Assembly: GCF_052324685.1 (NCBI RefSeq)
Contig: NC_135225.1
Coordinates: forward strand, 3,127,929 to 3,191,928
Origin: Brachyhypopomus gauderio
Lineage: Eukaryota; Chordata; Actinopteri; Gymnotiformes; Hypopomidae
Direction of reading: 5' to 3'
Length of the DNA: 64,000 nucleotides
In this document: positions 44,601 through 56,379 of the stretch, piece by piece
Position numbering within the stretch: position 1 is the stretch's first letter
How the letters are laid out: each line of letters begins with the position of its first letter
Program-made: the position numbers and the translations under genes
Notes under the pieces: generated by a model
Database searches by the model: none
What the model was told of the DNA's origin: nothing
What the model saw: the letters and a program-made list of their open reading frames with translations, nothing else

Positions 44601-47600
44601 CTTGTAATTTGTGAAGTATGATTAGAAGTGACACTGCACAGTAAATACCATAGTTTCTAGCAGGCTAAATTTCCCTACCGTCATTAATAACCCACCTACC
44701 CAAACATGACCTGTGACAATGTCAGCTGTCCCGATACATCATCAGCCTAGATAAACTGCAAACATACTTACCAGCACATTACTGAGGAGCACCCAGGATT
44801 CTCAGTCAAAAAGTACACAAAACTGAATAGCGTTGGCATGACTTGGTACATAAGGGTTGGAGTCATGTAGTTTAAAGACCATAGTATATCTAGAGAGGAG
44901 TGTGGCATGAGAACAAGCTACTCTCAACAATGCCTTTGCAAACCTATACTGACAGCATCTACCTGCAAATAAAAGATTCCTTTGGAGACTGTGGTACGTG
45001 CTGTTGGTGAACTCCCTCATTCCCCTCCATCACACCACCCACCATCGCACCACCCACCATCGCACCACCCTCCATCGCACCACCCACCATCGCACCACCC
45101 TCCATCGCACCACCCTCCATCGCACCACCCTCCATCGCACCACCCACCATCGCACCACCCACCATCGCACCACCCTCCATCGCACCACCCACCATCGCAC
45201 CACCCTCCATCACACCACCCTCCATCGCACCATAGTTGTGCTTTTTCATGGCTAACCTTGTGACCTTTGCTCTTCAAGGCACCCAGAAGTGCCCTATTGC
45301 CCTAAAATTGTCTCGTCCTCATTAAAAGCTCGTGAATATATTGGATGATAACACATGAACGCAGTAAGTGCCTGGCCTGAGAGAGATGCTTTCTGAGTGC
45401 CTGGTGATAAATGGTTGTTGTGAAAACCTGGGGAAAGTCCACTGATATTGCACCAATCCCAAAGTGAATGCCAGTCAGGATGGGCTACAGGTACAGACCA
45501 AAAATAATTCAAGTCAATGACAGGATAGGAGATGTGAGGAGAAGGTATGGTATTAAAAGCAGTTGATGGGCCAGCAACTACTGGAGTTAACTCATCAGTA
45601 TGCTAACTAGAAATGCAATTGTCAACCACGAGTCAACATATACCATTAGTCTTGTGAACTGCCCACATAATGACAATCCTACGTTTGTCCTACTTCTCTC
45701 TGATAAAGTAATAATTCGAGCTCCCATATCAATCAGAAAGACACATCATGTTGCCCTATTTGCATATAATAAAAACGATTGTACTGATTACTGATGGCAA
45801 GAAGATGGAGAGAAGTGGCAACGCAAACTGTGTGGCTGGTGTTGGACTGATAGTGTTGTGTAATCTCCTGCCTGCACAGCTGTGGTATTGACAGATATTT
45901 GTAGCTAAGAAAGTTCTACCATTTACATCGGTTTTCTCATTTATGCTGGAGTTGGCTTTCATTTTATGGCTTTCTCTGGCCCAGTGTCCCATTTTCTCAG
46001 AGTAGTGACACTCAGAATGTTTAATATTGTGGATGCTTTTCACTTATTATCTGGATGTGGCTCGATGTCTCCTGCCTGCACTGGCATCACAACAATATTT
46101 GGAAAAGTGAATCACAAATCACCATCTAGTCAAGCTCCTTGGAAAGTTTATCCAAGATGTTTGCACCTAAGGCAACGTGTTCCAATTCCGTTTTTTTTTT
46201 TTTTTTTTTAATCACACAATCAGTTTCCTTGTTGACATCTTTGCTATTTCCGACCTCAGTAGCTACCAGAGTTAGTTGGTGTTTGCTTTCACACAACTGT
46301 AGATGCTTTAGCATCATTAGTCTGCTCTACTGCCACATCCTGCCTTCTTTGAAAGTTCTTAGTGTTGGTCATTAGTCTTATGTATTGCTACATCCTGCCT
46401 TCTCTGAAAGAATACAGTAAACAGGGGTTTGGTCCAGTCGGGCCGGTGAGTTTTCATCAATGGTGTAACATGACTGCCCTCACAGAGTCTACAAGTTGAG
46501 ACCATGACTTAAGGCGGTTTGGTTTACACATAGTCAGCAAGTTTCAGTTCACAGTCATTTAATGACCTCTCAAGTCACTTTTCTGAGAGTTTGAAGCAGA
46601 TGCTTTCTCACATTCTTCAGTTACTCTGGCATTTGGATTGACTAATCTAGTAATTTGCTCCTCCTGCTGAGAGAAGTGGCATAATGAGTAAGCATTCCTC
46701 AAAAGAGTAATGTTTGATGCCTTTTGGTCTATCTGTGGGAAAATGTGTAATATGTGATTTTTCACAATTTTATCTGTTGCCTCTGAGTTACAACTCAGTT
46801 CACATGAGCACCTCTGTACCTCCTTTAACTAATGTGCTGTTTTTGTAGTTTGTAGTTTTGTAGTTAGCAGATTTCCAGGAATCTTTTCCTAAGTTCAGTG
46901 GTGATTGTCAGTGGTCATGCTGAGGTAACAGGATCACAAACCATTATAGCAACAAAATCCCAAAACACCTGGTATTCCTTCAGTCCCCAAGATGGCATCT
47001 TGGTCTTTCCTGTCTTACAAAGAACCAAGTTTCCATATAGGTTTATGGGTGAATGATAACATGACTTAAGCAGTCGATTATTATTTGCAGAGTTTCCTAA
47101 AGCACTGCAGACTCGTGAGCAGCTGGTGGAGTACCTGACAGTTGTGATTTTCACCGCCTCTGCACAACACGCTGCCATTAACTTTGGACAGGTGAAGATC
47201 AACACACACATGCACACTCTCTCCTTCAAGAAGCATGTCTCATTTTGAACGTAAGAGCTATATGCATTACCAAAAATTTCAAACTGTTCCAGTTCGACTG
47301 GTGTTCATGGATCCCGAATGCTCCCCCCACCATGAGGAAGCCCCCTCCCACTAAGAAGGGTGAGGTGGATGTGAAGTTCATAGTGGAAAGTCTGCCTGAC
47401 CGTGGACGGTCCTGCTGGCATCTCGGAGCAGTGTGGGCCCTCAGTCAGTTCCAGGAGAATGAGGTGAGATCACCTGTCAGTCCAGCTGCTGTAATTCCAA
47501 CTGAGGCTAGGCTATTCTCTTGAATAAAATGTGAGAAAGCTAATCCTGAAATTGGTGGTACCATTGCTAAACACATTTTCTGAAGTGCTTTTCTTTACAG

Positions 47601-47780
47601 TTATTCTTAGGCATGTATCCTGATGAACAATTCACTGAGAAGTCAGTGAAGAAAGCAATGGAGACTTTCCAGAAAAATCTGTCTGAGGTGTCCAAATCTA
47701 TCAAGAGTCGCAACGAGGGGAAGAAACTACCCTATTACTACTTTTCACCAGACAGGATTCCAAACAGCGTTGCTGTCTGA
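36948..47780 (+). CDS. alox5: alox5, arachidonate 5-lipoxygenase
   Basis: Fourteen exons: 36948-37097, 37559-37757, 37850-37931, 38152-38274, 39334-39440, 39638-39810, 39901-40047, 40493-40696, 40841-40927, 41786-41964, 42092-42213, 47091-47191, 47293-47463 and 47601-47780. They sum to 2025 bp, 674 residues plus a stop, the same length as human ALOX5. The enzyme makes 5-HPETE and leukotriene A4 from arachidonate at the nuclear envelope. An N-terminal PLAT domain (about 1-115, starting [17 protein letters not shown]) precedes the lipoxygenase domain. Iron ligands are present: the two His in HQTVTHL, then AQHAAINFG (His and Asn). The C-terminal carboxylate is on Val where human has Ile. Active-site cork residues F and Y in DFALNYSK are kept. 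Several human regulatory sites differ (see findings). Intron 11 (42214-47090) holds a retrovirus-like relic. Fish have alox5a and alox5b; I cannot say which this is. Confidence 0.96.
38535..38664. repeat. two (TA)n arrays around a telomere-like motif
   Basis: About 58 and 57 bases of TA repeats flank AAACCCTAACCCT at 38594-38606 in alox5 intron 4. The central motif is two telomeric CCCTAA units. Confidence 0.9.
41032..41376. mobile_element. hAT-type MITE in alox5 intron
   Basis: This is a 345-bp unit. The left end is CAGGGGTGGCCAACC and the reversed right end is CAGGAGTGGCCAACC, one mismatch in 15. Both ends match the typical hAT terminus. Flanking 8-bp repeats TTCTAAAC (41024-41031) and TTCTAGAC (41377-41384) differ at one base, matching the 8-bp target duplication of hAT transposons. 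The interior has a poly-G tract and repeated GCCGCATG motifs, and no ORF. It lies between exons 9 and 10. Confidence 0.88.
41411..41745 (+). mobile_element. degenerate fish interspersed repeat
   Basis: TTTACATTCACATTTCCAGA at the start and GTGAGCCTTCAGTCTACGTT then GAAGACTGCAGGAGGCTCTG at the end resemble a widespread fish repeat. A second degenerate copy lies at 48000-48440. Non-coding; family name not known to me. Confidence 0.45.
42214..43359 (+). other. alox5 intron 11, left part
   Basis: Intron sequence with small local duplications. A block of about 50 bases containing CTGTCCAGGAACACATGG and ATCCATGCTATCTCTAGTTT is repeated at about 43086-43125 and 43136-43175. Another pair, beginning CCTGAGTTTCACAATGCAGG, lies at about 42457 and 42792. 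Such pairs could be remains of the retroelement ends. No exon is seen. Confidence 0.45.
43360..46800 (-). mobile_element. decayed retrovirus-like element (gag-pol relic), antisense in alox5
   Basis: On the minus strand, fragments appear in retroviral order. A capsid/nucleocapsid-like piece lies at 46765-46559. A degenerate zinc-knuckle-like segment around 45990-46025 ends KMGHWARE. A reverse-transcriptase thumb motif [15 protein letters not shown] lies at about 44562-44610. The RNase H motif LYTDGSS lies at 44119-44139. An RNase H C-terminal segment NEAQGNE lies at about 43815. In-frame stops and frame changes occur throughout, including one just before the last motif, so no product can be made. 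Clear LTRs and an integrase core were not identified. It lies in the fish alox5 intron opposite to transcription. It could be an epsilon-like endogenous retrovirus or a gypsy-type element. Confidence 0.7.
45025..45232. repeat. 15-bp minisatellite inside the retroelement relic
   Basis: About 14 copies of CCATCGCACCACCCT/A. The unit is a multiple of three, so all six frames stay open and produce repeated pentapeptides (for example GAMEG on the minus strand). The frames are artefacts of the repeat. Confidence 0.95.
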
Positions 47781-47999
47781 GCGTGCAAAAGGAAAATTGA
47801 CTTCCTAATTAATTCAGATTATATAGATGAAGATAAAAGAATTCGGATTATTAAAAAATTAATGTTTTAATAAAAAAAACTTTTTTAAGTTTTAAAATTT
47901 AAATTTTAAATTTAATTAAAAAATTAAAACAAAAATTGTTTGTTTTTCATCTCAAATAGAATTTGTAGCATAGAATTTTGTACTGTAGTAGTTGCTCAT
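47781..47999 (+). other. alox5 3' UTR
   Basis: The stop TGA at 47778-47780 is followed by AT-rich sequence with AATAAA at about 47868, giving a short 3' UTR of about 110 bases. Confidence 0.55.
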
Positions 48000-48440
48000 T
48001 TTATATTTATGGCATGTAGCAGATGCTCTTACACAAAGCTACTTACAAAAGTTCTTCTTGAGGCCTTCTCAGAAAGCTATCTTTAGCTAATACAAACAAG
48101 ATGAGGTTGAGAGGTGGAATATAGCACAATAATATAAAAATGAAAGACAATTCAAATGTATTTACTATATATTTCAGTGCAAAAACAATTTTATAGGTGC
48201 ATTAGGTGACGTTAAAATGCTTTGCGAAGAGAAGAGGTTTCAGTCGGCATTTGAATACAGTGCAGGACAATCATTTGGATTTCATTCCACCAACTGGGTG
48301 TCTGAACAGAGAAGAGAGTCTTGATATTTGTCTTCCATGAATCTTGAGTGACTGCAGATCAGGTTGAAATGTACTTCAAGCTCAAAGGGCTTGAGGTATG
48401 AATCATATTTTCACCACTGCCATCAAGTAGGAAGAAACAG
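48000..48440 (+). mobile_element. fish interspersed repeat copy
   Basis: TTTATGGCATGTAGCAGATG, CTCTTACACAAAGCTACTTA and later GAGAAGAGGTTTCAGTCGGC resemble a widespread fish repeat that starts with a GGCA..GCAGACGC block. Related sequence is seen at 41411-41745. It starts about 130 bases after the alox5 polyadenylation signal. Confidence 0.5.
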
Positions 48441-49240
48441 TTCTAGTTTTGGCTTTGTGCACAAGCATTAAAGTTTTAAATCTACTACAAGCATGCAAAG
48501 AAAAACAGTGAACTTTTATTTTATTTTATTTTTTGTTTTTTAAAGCTGTATACTTTTGTGATTAAAAAAATTAAAGAAATATACATTTCCTTAATGTATT
48601 TTTTGTTATGTTTTTTATTTATTTAGGGGAAGAAGGGTTTTTGTTTGTTTGTTTTGTTTGGGGGGGTGCAAATATGCGTGATTATTACCAAGTTATCAAT
48701 GTTTGGTTAAATAAAAATTATTTTTCCCATTTTCTTGTCCATTACATATTTTGTCTTTGAAATGCTATATGTTACTGGCCAGACTGTGAGGTGAAAACTG
48801 CAATAACAATTCAAGAGTATTATTATTATTATTAGTAGTAGTAGTAGTAGGCTAGTATTAAATGTAGTAGTAGTAGTAGTACTAGTAGCAGTAGAATTGG
48901 ATGCAAAGCACTCAGAACTCAGTCGTTTGCCAACTCACACACCTGTTTAGCAGTCTTAAGACTTTCCACAAAAAGGTGGATTTTAAGATTAGCATGAGAA
49001 ATATCATTCTCCATCTAATAGCTTAGCCGACTTCAACATCTAGAACCACCTGAAAGAATTCAAAACCACAGTCACTATAAAAACAAAATGATTTGTTTTT
49101 ATACAAGTGGTTTGTATTTAAAGTACGACCCCACCACTGGGTTACTACAGATTAATGTGGTGGTTCTGTTTCTACCCCGACATACCAATCATAAGAAACG
49201 GATCTGTTAAGAAGCAGCTGGACAGATCTCTAGATCTCCA
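48441..49240. other. alox5-washc2 intergenic spacer
   Basis: AT-rich with a TAG/TAT trinucleotide tract at about 48816-48900. No gene is seen. Confidence 0.6.
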
Positions 49241-50072
49241 GATTCACTAGATCACTCGATCGCGGGATCGAGGTGGGTCACGTGATCAGGTGACCAGGCG
49301 TCAGCTGATCCCGCGCAGACATGGCCGACCAGGCGCAGCGCCGATGAGGAGACGGGGGATCACCAGCCTCAGCACAAACCTTCTTGGATTAATGACGTCT
49401 GTGGAAAGAGCAATTTGGGCAAAATAATTTACTGCGAGGTAGCTAGAGCTTAAAATATTCATATGTCGAAATAAAAACCACAATAATTAGATGCGGTAGG
49501 TTTAATTTCCGCAGATATTTGTAGTTAGTTGGCCGGCTATCCTAGCCTGGCACGCAGGACAACTAGAGTTAGTTGATCTCAGTAATAACGCTGATCGATA
49601 TATATCGATTTTAGATATACATCGCAAGCGATATGTGTCTAGATAGATTAATCAATGGCTGTCAAAGGATTAAATAAAGAGTCGTAACGCCTCGTGTTTG
49701 GGTGAAGTCCCATAGTTATGTAGCTACAGAGCTAGCCTGACTAGCTAACGTTGGAGGCAGTTTTAGACACCAGCAACAAGCTGGCGAGTAAAATAACACA
49801 CGAGTTGATATCAGGAGTGACATCTACTCATATCAACAGACCTTCAGGCTGCATTTGATGTCTAAAACGTTTATTAGGCAAAAAGGCTAAAATAATGAAC
49901 CTTCCTGGTTAGGTCTGTTATCTTACGCCCTCGAATGTGAAACTGAGTTTAAAGAACGGTGTAGCTTGCAGCAGGAGATATTTGGATCTAATGAACTAAC
50001 GGGGACAGGTTAGTAACATATTCCTGTAATTGTGTCTCAGTAATGTGTACTGTGTTGCTGCAACAGATAACT
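49241..50072 (+). promoter_or_regulatory. washc2 promoter and 5' UTR region
   Basis: A CpG-containing segment at 49240-49420 includes GTCACGTGAT at 49277-49286, close to the CLEAR/E-box site bound by TFEB. A donor-like GAG|GTAGCT at 49438/49439 and an acceptor TGCAACAG at about 50066 suggest a non-coding first exon spliced to the exon with the ATG, seven bases before the start codon. The intervening 600 bases show nothing else. Confidence 0.45.
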
Positions 50073-53000
50073 ATGGCTGACCATATGGAGAATGGCCCCA
50101 GCAGCTACAATGGTGGGACTGAGCAGGTGTGGGAGAGACCGTGGACCTTGGACGAGATGCGGAAAACCAGCACAAACTGGTCTTTAGCAGCAGATTCTGG
50201 GGTATGATGTTGGTGATCAAGTTTTGTGTGAAGTTACCCGTCATCGGAGCATCGGTTCTCCTAATTTCAATTGTGCTGTCCAAAAAATATGAGCGTTGGA
50301 GAGAAGCATGGAGTAGAACCACGTACGACAGGGGTGATGACATTGAAAACCTTTATTTCCCCACAGCTCTTCCTCTACCTGCAAGACTTCTCTCAGAAGA
50401 TGATGTCGAAGACGCACGAGATTGAGAAGCAGCTCGATGGTCTCATTCGTGACACTAAAGCAACTGACAGCTGCCTACACACAGTGTTTAATGACTTCCT
50501 CATGCTTTCCAATACACAGTTCATAGAAAACGTACGTCTGCAAAGGACATGGTTCATTTTTTTAATTCATTTTTAGCATCAACTGTTTGGAGTTATGAAA
50601 CTTGACAATATCTCTTCATCAGCTACCTGTTTAGTGGTCGTCCTGAAGTAGACATCGTACCACTATTGAGATTTGCTTTTATAAATTTTTTTATTTTTAA
50701 TCACCTAGAGGGTTTACGATGATGAAATGGAGGAACCTGTTCCAAAGCTTGATACCCAAGAGAGACAACCTGAACAGGTGTGTTTACTGTTGATGTTTCT
50801 AATGTTTAATGAAGTATTCAGTATTTTGGTAGATCAAGTTCTTTAATTCTAGGACCGTCGTTTTGGCTTTATCTATTACTGTGTATTTAAAGGACAAGAC
50901 ACGAGAACAGAAAGAAGCAGAACTCATACCCAAAGTTCAAGAGGCTGTAAACTATGGTCTGAAGGTCCTGGACTCTGCCTTTGAACAGCTGGACATTAAA
51001 GCAGGGAACTCTGACTCTGAGGATGAGGAGGCAGCAGATAGAGAGGAACCCATCCTGGAGCCAAAGGTGTGGCATGATGGTGCACATTTCATACCGTTGA
51101 TTGGCTACTTTTAGAGTTTGTTTTTTTATAGCTTTTCCCACTTTGTTTATAGGATCTGTATGTAGACAGACCACTGCCTTATTTGATTGGATCCCAGGCG
51201 TTCATGGAGCAGGATGATATCGGCCTGGGGGATCTCTCCAGTGATGGTTGATACCCATATTTGCCTGCGTATGATCTGTATATAGTTTGAACTGATCCTT
51301 ACTTGACATGGTGTCTAATTTTCTTAACACTTTGCTTCATTCCAGAAATGTCAGTTGATAGTGATCGGGAGAGTGTCCTTGAGAGTGACGAGGGGCAAGA
51401 TGGGGAGGTAAACTTGATATAATCAACATTTTGAATTTCAGCATGTTATCATTGTTCATTTTTCTAGTTCAAACTAGTTTTTTGTGTAACTGCCACTACA
51501 AATCATGTTGTTTTAGTAATGTGATTAGTAATCCTTACTTGGGTTTCAAATCAACAGCACTCTGATGAGGACTTTGACCAGGAAGATGAAGGACGGGGAA
51601 CCCTGAAGAAAGTAAGAACCCAATAATAATAATTACATGCCAGTTTATACCAAACAGGAGAACAGGCTTATTTAAGCAGCGCATTGCTAATACCGCTTTG
51701 CATTCAAAGCTGTTTAGAGAAAATATAGAAGAAAAATGTGCTGTTTTCTTTTCAGAAGAGGCAATAATGACTACATCTGCACATTGCTGAATTAGCTGTT
51801 TTTATTCAATTACCAGAAGCCATCCCTAGTCAGTTATGATGAAGATGAAGATGATGATGATGAAGATTCAGACATATTTGGAGAATCTGACAAGGATGAA
51901 GATGAGCCCAGAAGGGTTAATCATTTGCATTACATGTTTTGTTCTTACATGTTTTGCCTCTGTCAGCCCATCTATAAAATCAAAGTGTTGGATTCATTCC
52001 AATCTCTTCCAGTTTAAGATACTTAACCAGTGAATTGGTTTACTAAGCAGCAGAGAAAGTAATTCCTGTTAAGGATCTCGCTCCCTGTTTCTGGTGTTTC
52101 AGGATGAGGTGGGTCCAACATCTTTTGCTGATGAGCTGGCTGCCAGAATCACAGGAGACAGACCAGTCAAGCCCGAGGCAGACAGCACGTGTAGGTTCAG
52201 TCTTTTCCTAATACCTAATAATACCCTGATAAGTTTCCCTACCCGACATTCCTCCTATAAGTCCACCCGTATGCTTTTGTTTTTTCTTTCGTTTTACATA
52301 TGCATGTTCTCCTTCCTTACTTCAGCTGTGTCGTCAGGCCCATCTGTCAACAAGAAGAAGACTAAAGGGACGAGACCTGCGAAGGCTCAGGGTATGAAGA
52401 ACTGGCTTTGTCCAGCACAGTGGGGCCTGCAGCTCTCCATACTGCTAACTGTAGTTTATTTCTCAATACGTAACATGAATGCCGGCGACTCTACGAGTCG
52501 TAGAGAAGTCGTACCAGCTTCTTAGAAGAAAACCTGAATCAAGTGACTTAAGTAAATCATGTGAAAATATCAAGACCCTATACCAATACGTGAGTGAGTT
52601 TACGTCTGCTGTATTTATTTATTTTTTCCAGTGGAGGAACATGATGACAATGATGAGATGTTCAAGCCTCCAAAAATGGAGGAAGATGAATATTCTCCAT
52701 TTCGGGGAAAGGGCGGCCTCTTCAGTGGAGGCACAGGACTGTTTGATGATGATGATGAGGTAAGTACTTATGAGCTGTGCGATTTTTCTTTAGTTGCCAT
52801 TAGGCACTTAAAATGGTTTGTCTACACACAATTATGCTGGAATTATTGAAACAAATATCATTCTGCCAGCAGAACAATTAAACCAGAAGTGGCAATTTGA
52901 CTCTTCTATGTGTGTTTCAAAGGGTGATTTGTTTTCTGAGGCTCCTAAAAATGAGCAAGTGGAGAAGGAACAAACATTACCACAAAAGACAGGTACTACC

Positions 53001-56000
53001 AACAACTTGGTGCTATCTCAAAGACAGGTACTACCAACAACTTAGCGCTCTCTCAAAGACCGGTACTACCAACAACTTAGTGCTCCCTCAAAGACCGGTA
53101 CTACCAACAACTTAGCGCTCCCTCAAAGACCGATACTACCAACAACTTATTAGCGCTCCCTCAAAGACCGATACTACCAACAACTTATTAGCGCTCCCTC
53201 AAAGACCGATACTACCAACAACTTAGCGCTCTCTCAAAGACCGGTACTACCAACAACTTAGCGCTCCCTCAAAGACCGGTACTACCAACAACTTAGCTCT
53301 CTCTCAAAGACCGGTACCACAGACAAGTTAGCGCTCCCTCAAAGACCGGTACCACAGATACTCTCTCAAAGACGGTCATATGTCGACATTCATATATATC
53401 TAGATATTTCTGTGAATTAATTTAGTGGACTATTTCATTACAATCTGTTATCATTACAAATACCTGTTGATCATTATTTATTCATGGCTTTGTTTTTGTA
53501 GAGAGTGGCAAATCCAAGAAAATACCAATAGGTGCAGTATCTATTTTTCCAGGTAAATTCATTTTATCAGTTTTAGAGCATTTCAAGTTTTCATTGCGAT
53601 TTCAGTATTTAAGTATTTGTGGGCTTTTAAAAAAAAATTTCCCTTTTATTTCTGTCAGATAAAAATCTCTTCAGCTCTGCAAACACTTCGGATTCATTGG
53701 AGAACAAAGAGATTGACAGTCCAGTCAAATCCAAAGTGCAGGCAGCTCTAAAACCGGCATCAGTAGGGACTCTCTTCGATGACAACGAAGAAGACGATGA
53801 TATTTTCAGTGGGAAGACCCATAAAAAACCCACTCCCAGTGAGTCTGGATGCCTGCTGCTCCTGCATATGAAAACATTTCTAACAGTTTCTGTTGCCTTG
53901 TCACAGGATGGTTGTTTACATGGACATAATTCTGTCTCTTCAGGTGGAACAGAAAAATCCAAACAGAAGAAAACCATGGACCTGTTTGGAGGTGATGATG
54001 ATAATGATAATGATGAAGATGGTGACATTTTCAGTGCAAGTTCTCGTGTTGATGTTTCTCAACACAGCAAGAAAACTGTGGAGACTGAGGAGGCTAAACG
54101 ACCTCCTGAGAAGAAGGTAGCTTTCCTTCTCCAAGAGTGACTGAGAAGTAGTATTTCACTTTGTTGGGGGGGAAAAAAACTATGTGCAACTTTAGCCGTC
54201 TACTCACTAGTCACATGTGCTTAAATGCAGTTACCTGCTGGTGCTACCTCGGTTTTCGGGCCTAGTACGAAAAACATTCTGGTGGAAGGGTTGAAGAAAC
54301 GCCGGCCCTCAACAAGTGAGGAATCTGAGAAGTCTGTGGAGGTATTAAACCATTTCTCTCTCACTCACTCACTCACTCTCTCACACACACACACATACAC
54401 ACATGCTGTTACCTGTCTTCTTTTTTTATATATAAAGAGTCTACCCAAGCCTGATGTGGTCAAGCCTTCAGCAGCTATGAAAACACCAGATAAATCCCAG
54501 AACACGAGTCTATTCTCTGATGACGAAGACTCACAAGTATGCTCCTGACCCGCCCTCGCTGGGCCTGTAATCATTCATGTTGATAGTTGCAGTTCATCAT
54601 GTTGAGTTGTTTCACATTAAATCATATTATCGTTTTGCACCTGTTTTCTCATTCTAGATATTCCCCACAATACCAAAAAGTCATTCGAAGCCCGAAGTCC
54701 CCACCCAGAGCCTAGCGAGGAAGACTCAGCACTCTATATTTGACGATGACGATGAAGAGGTGAGCTTAAGCAGGTTACACTTGTCGTGGAAATTTCTTGA
54801 AAATAGATGAGGACTCGGACGTGGTTAAAAAAGAGATTTATTACAAAAGTAAAAAAGCATGAGAGTCTCGTCTAGAACAAGAAGTCTGAGGAGAGAGGGC
54901 AGTCCAATCTCCTTTATTATCACGTTTCCAGTACATTTGGGCACACTGAGAACCTGAGGGGAGAGAATGCACAGTAGACAGTTTTGGTCTCACATGTGTA
55001 TTCCTCCTAATATGGAACTGTCCTGTTTTTAGCGAAAGAAACTGACGTATCAGTTGTACACACGTGGACACGTGATGTGCAGCGACAAACAAGGACACGA
55101 TTACGAATGAATCACTGAACCGAATCACTGATCAACCTCATTCACATTTTTTCTGCTAATCAGAAGGACATGTACTAAATCATAATGTTTTTATGTGATC
55201 TTAAATGACATTAGCAAATTTCCCTGACACACTTTATGGCCTGACGAGTGAAAGGGGGCCTAGATACATTTATTATGGAACTTTGTTGTTTTTTTTTCTC
55301 ATCCCTAATTCTTTTGTGTCTTGCAGGATCTGTTTTCCTCTGTGCCAAAATCTAAATCAAGTGAGATCAAGACAGCAACACTTCAGTCAAAAACAGCTGT
55401 ACCAAGTGCTCTGTTTAGCGACGATGAGGTGTGGAGAAACCAAAATCCGTTTAACAGCTAAATGTTTGATGAAATGTATTATTGATCCTGTAAAATCCTG
55501 TATTGATACCTGTTCTGAATTCTGAAGTAGACTGTGTGTATTCAGAATGTGATGATTAGGGTCACTGATCTAACCTACTCTCACTCGCTCTACACCAGTT
55601 CCTCTGTGTTTGTGTTTGTTGTTGCATCAGGACCAGTGGATGAGCTCCGGTAGTCCAGCGACAGAGGTGAGGAGTGGTGGCATGAAGACCAGCACTAGCG
55701 CCCCCTCCAGGCTGCTCAGTGCCAAACTACCACAGAAAACCACTCTATTTGAAGACCATGATGATGATCTATTTGCAGTCACAAAGGAGTCGAGGTGACT
55801 GACAAAAGTATTTCTTCTAACAAGAACCACTAAATTACACACAAGCACATGCCACCATTTTCAAAGAGTGAACCTCACTATTCCCAAATTGCACCAGTAA
55901 CATTGGAACGTAGAATTGTGATGATGATAAATGTGTGAAAGTGGCTGCACCATCACAGAGACGGATTGTTTGTCCTCGCAGTCAGAAGAAGCCACAGAGA

Positions 56001-56343
56001 GTCTCCCTCCTGTTTGAGGATGAAGATGATGAAGACAAAGGATCACTCTTTGGTTTCCAGTCATCTCCAAACAAAACCGCAACAGGGGGCAAAGTATGTT
56101 TTTGGCTAAGCGAGAAAAGGGCTTTAAAAGTAATGTTGAGATCTGAGTGAGTGACTCATGAAATGCAAATTTAATTAATTACTGTTTTACAGTGTTAATC
56201 GCAATTAACTTTCTATTATTTATTAGTTGCTAATGGCCATAAAAGCTATAGTCTCTGAGTTATTTATTTGCATAAATAATTATATATCCAGGAACAGTGA
56301 AACACATCGTAGACTGTAAGCAGACCAGTCAGCTGAGAATAAC

Positions 56344-56379
<36 letters not shown>

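Noticed and set aside
44982-45277. Four overlapping frames of repeated HHPPS, GAMEG or GWCDG peptides
   Set aside because: Artefacts of a 15-bp tandem repeat.
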